Shown here in pieces: positions 58,781 to 64,000 of a stretch of DNA of 64,000 nucleotides. Position 1 is the first letter of the stretch. Every line of letters begins with the position of its first letter. The stretch covers positions 64,379,420 through 64,443,419 of the forward strand of contig NC_087247.1 of the NCBI RefSeq assembly GCF_037042905.1. Reading direction: 5' to 3'. Under the pieces are notes generated by a model. That model ran no database searches, was not told the origin of the DNA, and saw only the letters and a program-made list of their open reading frames with translations. The position numbers and the translations under genes were made by a program. This stretch comes from Lytechinus pictus. Its lineage: Eukaryota > Echinodermata > Echinoidea > Temnopleuroida > Toxopneustidae.

Positions 58781-59804
58781 AGTGGAACGCCTCTGGCAGT
58801 CTTGCCTGCATTACGCGATTTGATATAGCAGAAGTGCTGACTTTGAAAACAGCTATTGAATAATTATTCACAAAAGAAAACATTATTATAAAATGCTATG
58901 TCCATTTACCCAACATGACCTTGACAATGATCATGTGACCTAAGACATGGGCAAAAAAATCATTCATACTTGATTACCCTTAAGTCTATGTTTCATGAAC
59001 TACATGTGCAGATCCATAAGCTTTTTAAGTTATGATGCCAATTCAGCAAATACCCCCAACATGGCCAAAGTTCATTGACCCTAAATGACCTTTGATTTTG
59101 GTCACGTGACCTGAAACATGCACAAGATATTCAGGGATACGTGGTTACTCTTATGTCCCGAGTTTCCATGAACTAGATCTATAAACTTTTTAAGTTATGA
59201 TGACAATTCTACAAATACCCCCAACATTATCAAAGTTCATTAACCCTAAATGACCTTTGATTCTGGTCATGTGACCTGAAACACGCACAAGATATTCAGG
59301 GATACATGGTTACTCTTACATTTATGTCCCAAGTTTCAATGAACTAGATCTATAAACTTTTAAAGTTATGATGACAATTCCACAAATACCCCCAACATTA
59401 TCAAAGTTCGTTGACCCTTAATGACCTTTGACCTTAGTCATGTGACCTGAAACTCGCACAGGATGTTCAGGGATACTTAATTGCTCTTATGTCTACATTT
59501 CATGAACTAGATCCATAAAATCTGAAAGTTATGATGACAATTCCACAAATACCCCCAACATGGTCAAAGTTCATTGACCCTAAGTGACATTTGACCTTGG
59601 TCATGTGACCTGAAACTCAGGCAAAATATTTAGTAATACTTTATTACCCTTATGTCCAAGTTTCATGAACAATTCCATATACTTTCATGTTATGATGACA
59701 TTTCAAAAACTTAACCTTGGTTAAGATTTAAATGTTGACGACGCCACCGCTGTCGCAAAAGCGGCGCCTATAGTCTCGCTCTGCTATGCAGGCAAGACAA
59801 AAAT
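58781..59804 (-). mobile_element. GGTCA element copy E4 (antisense)
   Basis: An inverted compact copy with both ends: the tail complement AGTGGAACGCCTCTGGCAGT at the left, the head complement CTCTGCTATGCAGGCAAGAC at the right. About six units lie between. Near-complete, about 1 kb, it shows the basic element size without satellite expansion. Half-sites read TGACCTTTGACC here. Confidence 0.85.
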
Positions 59805-60202
59805 AACCAAAATAACAAATAGTATTTTGCTCTTTTCTCTTCTGAATAATAAATGAAACGTGAAAGAAAAAATCATGAATTAATACACATTGCCCAACTG
59901 AAATGGGAATCATCTTAGATTGAAAAAGCATACTCCACTTACAAAAAACATAAATCGGAGAGAAACAATCTGATAAATGGATGCATGTTATCAGATAAGG
60001 TACACAAAATACTGAAAGCTGGTTACTTGTAAAATATATGTAAAATATATTACATTCATTTCATAAATATATTAAGGAACCAATCTGTCACTGTTAAAAT
60101 GATGTTGAACAAAAGGCTCTCCACAGAATTCTTTACTGAGAAATCATCAATAGAAAGTATTCACATTAGAATGTATACAAGTAACCAACAATTATATGGA
60201 GG

Positions 60203-61708
60203 CAGTGGCGTACCGTGGGTCACGGCATTGGGGGGGGGGCACCAGCAAAAATTTTGAGTCGCTCAGTGAGCGCGCAAAGCGCGCTCAATTACCAGGTATA
60301 GGCCTATTGACCTTATATGGAGACATTTTAAGGACTGTGCCATTAAACGGATATGTAATGTATCTCACTGATCAAATGATGCGAGCGCGAAGCGCGCGCT
60401 GAAAATTTTTTGAAATTCATACCTAAAAAGGGTCAAAATAAGCTATTAAATAAAAAAAATAAAAACGTATCTGTCTGGCTAAACAAACAAGGCTAGCGCG
60501 AAGCGCGAGCTGAAATTTTTGTATTTATTGACCCCAAACAGAGACAGTTTAAGGATTATTTTTTAGAAATCAAATAAGAGAATACATATCTCACCATACT
60601 CATCTAATTTGAGTGCCAAGCGCTTGCTGATTTTGTTAGAAAACATGAAACACCTTTTGTAGTCATTGTAATTATGATTAGAATACGCATCTCACTAATC
60701 AAATATTGCGAGCGCGAGCTAAAAATTTAGGAAATTCAGACCTGAAGAGAAGCATTCTAAGGCTTGTTTGTAGGAATTTACGAAGACCATACGTACTTCA
60801 CGTACAAAATGATGCGAGCGCGAAGCGCGAGCTGAAAATTTTGTATATATTGACCACAAACAGGGACATTTTAAGGACTATTTCTTTTGTTGAATCCATT
60901 AAGAGTATACATATCTCACCATAGTCATCCAATGCGAGTGCCAAGCGATTGCTGATTTTGTTAGAATCACATTCAAACACATGAAGAGCTTTATGTAGTC
61001 ATAGTAATCATGATTATCATACGCATCTCAGTAGCGCAAAGTGCGAGCTGAAAATATATAGGAAATTCAGATCTGAAGAGGGGCACTCTAAGGCTTGTTT
61101 GTAGGAATCTACTATGACCATACGTATTTCACTAAACAAATGATGCGAGCGCGAAGCGCGAGCTGAAAATTTTTGATATTTACATTAGAAAAAGAGACAT
61201 TTTAAGGACCGACTCGGATTTCAGGAATTCATGAAGAGCAGACAAATCTCATCAATCCACTAATTTGAACGTAAGCACGAACACGAACAATGATTTTTTT
61301 TATATACAGACCTTAAAATGGGGCTATCACTTTAAGTAGTCATGAAAAGAAGCATATGTCACTACATAAAACAATAATAACTCGAAGTGCGATGATATAT
61401 ATTTGGTGCATATTGACTTGAACACAGGACGTTTTGGTACAACATGATTGTACATGTATATCTCGTTAAACAGACAATGCTAGTACCAGGAATAATGAAC
61501 AAATAGGCCCTGAGCACATTATGTTTCATAAAGTTATGAAAAAAATAATAATTCTTATGTAATATAACACAACATATAATATAATATAACATTATAATGT
61601 ATAATAAATTCTTCTTTCCCCCTACGTTTCTTTTTTTTTTTGCCAGCCGATTGAAGGGGCACGTGCCCCCCATGCCCCCCCCCCCCCCCCCCCGTAGTTA
61701 CGCCACTG
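60203..61708. mobile_element. Non-autonomous hAT-like element with GC-rich internal array
   Basis: Ends CAGTGGCGTACC and GTTACGCCACTG, with TATGGAGG duplicated at 60195-60202 and 61709-61716. An 8-bp duplication and a CAGTGGCG-type end are typical of hAT. Inside, about ten diverged units carry GCGAGCGCGAAGCGCGAGCT (the inverse of the motif at 40606-42967), each followed by GAAAATTTTT-like text. There are long G/C runs next to both ends. No transposase. Confidence 0.88.
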
Positions 61709-61716
61709 TATGGAGG

Positions 61717-63001
61717 TAAAGACATTTCATCATTTAGTAACACTGTGTAAATATACATTTGATAAATATGTAAAGAAAAAAAAAATGTGCTGCTAAGTTC
61801 ACTTCGTTGAATTGAGGTATTCTTAATAAGTGATATTCAAGAGAAGTTGTAAATTTGAATTATGTATCACTTTGAAATGAGTTCAGAAGATTATTCCATG
61901 AAGCTGAGGCGGCACAAGCAAAAGAATGTTCACTATATATATTTTTGTCAAGATTAAAATAAAAATCAGTTGATTCTTATTGAGTGACCAGAGATATCGT
62001 TTAGAGTAGCTGGATCATCTCATTATGATGAAGAAAGTCAGTAGAAACATAGATATGCTAAATAAAAATATCTTGGAGCCATAGCTAAAATAGCTTTAGT
62101 TGAAGTAGACAAGCCTGTGATATATTTCTTTTTATCTTTAAACACTTCATTGGCTTGATTCCTACATGAAAAAAAATAAGACATAAACCTTACTTCATAC
62201 AAATACATGGAATAATGTAAAATAAAATAGTTTTCAAAACTTTGATTCTCAATTTTTCCGTTATATACAATGTTCAAAATGTTAAAAATGTATTACCCCG
62301 GTACTTAGAATACAAATGCTCTAGCCTGCTAGGCAATAGTACATAATAATGATGGAGGGAACAGGTCACCAAAGCATATTTGGTTTGTTTTACAGAAAAG
62401 AGAAAAGAAAAGGCAAAAACATGTCATAGTGTCAACATATCATGGTGAATACACAGATACTGTACTCAATACAATTGAAATAAATTACTATGAAATCTAC
62501 AAATATTCCACATTGCTTAAGATGATTTGTAGGAAAGAGAAAAAATAAGTGCATTCCTGGAAATTTTGTTATACAATTTAACAAATAATACACACTTCCT
62601 TTGTTCATCAATACCACAAGCATACAAGTACCTAAATATGCACAGTGTAGAGTCATACATATTTTAAACATGATACTAAAGTTGGCCAACACTGTTTTAC
62701 ATACGTGTATTTTAAAAATTATAATTTCTTGGACATCCATGTTGAATTATTATTCATAAAAATACCAAGTGTAAGGTAGATTACTATGGATAAGTATGCC
62801 GTCTTTTCAATAAGTACATATTCAAACTTGTGTAAAATTAGCTGGAATACAAAGGTCACTGACCTGACTGGGCTCCATGCTGCTAAAATGACTATCAGAA
62901 CATCAAACTCATTAAAAATGGAAACAATAGATATTTACCATATGATTTACTAATAGAAATAACATCCCATTAAACAAGGATGGAATGATAGATCAAATTC
63001 A
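61717..63001. other. Intergenic, nothing recognised
   Basis: AT-rich sequence without splice-bounded frames, terminal repeats or RNA-like motifs. Confidence 0.4.
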
Positions 63002-63896
63002 ATATCATTTTAGTTTAATTCAACAATGTACCAATGGTACTCTGAGAGTGTCACAGTAATGATCATAATGATATCATTTTAGTTTAATTCAACAATGTAC
63101 CAATGGTACTCTAAAAGTGTCACAGTAATGATAATAATGATATCATTTTAGTTTAATTCAACAATGTACCAATGGTACTCTGAGAGTGTCACAGTAATGA
63201 TCATAATGATATCATTTTAGTTTAATTCAACAATGTACCAATGGTACTCTGAGAGTGTCACAGTAATGATCATGATGATATCATTTTAGTTTAATTCAAC
63301 AATGTACCAATGGTACTCTGAGAGTGTCACAGTAATGATCATAATGATATCATTTTAGTTTAATTCAACAATGTACCAATGGTACTCTGAGAGTGTCACA
63401 GTAACGATCATAATGATATCATTTTAGTTTAATTCAACAATGTACCAATGGTACTCTGAGAGTGTCACAGTAATGATCATAATGATATCATTTTAGTTTA
63501 ATTCAACAATGTACCAATGGTACTCTGAGAGTGTCACAGTAATGATCATAATGATATCATTTTAGTTTAATTCAACAATGTACCAATGGTACTCTGAGAG
63601 TGTCACAGTAATGATCATAATGATATCATTTTAGTTTAATTCAACAATGTACCAATGGTACTCTGAGAGTGTCACAGTAATGATCATAATGATATCATTT
63701 TAGTTTAATTCAACAATTTACCAATGGTACTCTGAGAGTGTCACAGTAATGATCATGATGATATCATTTTAGTTTAATTCAACAATGTACCAATGGTACT
63801 CTGAGAGTGTCACAGTAATGATCATAATGATATCATTTTAGTTTAATTCAACAATTTACCAATGGTACTCTGAGAGTGTCACAGTAATGATCATAA
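63002..63896. repeat. 69-bp minisatellite, 13 copies
   Basis: The unit starts ATATCATTTTAGTTTAATTC, continues AACAATGTACCAATGGTACT and CTGAGAGTGTCACAGTAATG, and repeats every 69 bp (ATATCAT at 63002, 63071, 63140, 63209 ...). Copies differ at few positions (GTACC/TTACC, CATAATG/CATGATG). Each contains the short inverted repeat GTACC-AAT-GGTAC. The array ends in a poly-A stretch. Confidence 0.95.
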
Positions 63897-64000
63897 AAAA
63901 AATCAAATATATCGTGCCAAAATTAAGAAAAATGTAGAACTAAGTACAAGCAAAACTTTCATGAGTTGGGTATACTGCCAGGTGACTAAAGATTTTAGCT

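Overview
The window is eukaryotic nuclear DNA: AT-rich, intron-rich, with short exons bounded by GT-AG sites and many non-autonomous transposons. The mix of repeats (CTCGCGCTTCGCGCTCGCAT arrays, TTAA-flanked MITEs, a tRNA-derived SINE, a GCGCTATATAAA-type SINE tail) suggests a marine deuterostome, most likely an echinoderm such as a sea urchin. This is inferred from repeat character, not proven.

Three protein-coding genes can be supported. (1) On the + strand, 5882-35313, thirteen short exons splice in a consistent phase into the last 356 codons of an extended short-chain dehydrogenase/reductase (NAD-dependent epimerase/dehydratase family). The first coding exon, with the start codon and first beta strand, was not found. 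A long repeat-poor stretch after the stop (35314 to about 39350) looks like its 3' UTR. (2) On the - strand, 44492-46010, two phase-compatible exons give a small membrane protein of unknown function with a signal peptide and one transmembrane segment. (3) On the - strand, 54199-55902, a single coding exon encodes a GT10 alpha-1,3-fucosyltransferase, a type II Golgi enzyme.

Most of the rest is repeats. Introns of gene 1 hold three sense-oriented copies of a GGTCA-rich element. The largest (about 16394-23115) contains a higher-order tandem array with a 949-bp period, interrupted by a 541-bp TTAA-flanked MITE. A fourth copy lies inverted at 58781-59804. Three elements with 8-bp target duplications (40606-42967, 57853-58406, 60203-61708) look like non-autonomous hAT transposons. 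Two of them carry internal arrays of the same GC-rich near-palindromic motif. Several TTAA-flanked MITE families, TA-flanked foldback MITEs, a 5'-truncated LINE tail (51985-52630), a 13-copy 69-bp minisatellite (63002-63896) and a (GAA)n tract complete the picture.

The most interesting observations are the dense nuclear-receptor-like half-sites (AGGTCA direct repeats) spread by the GGTCA element, the shared GC-rich arrays inside two hAT-like elements, a GC-AG intron with an in-frame competing GT donor in gene 1, and a hammerhead-ribozyme-like core at 4038-4070. I see no prokaryotic, viral or defence system.
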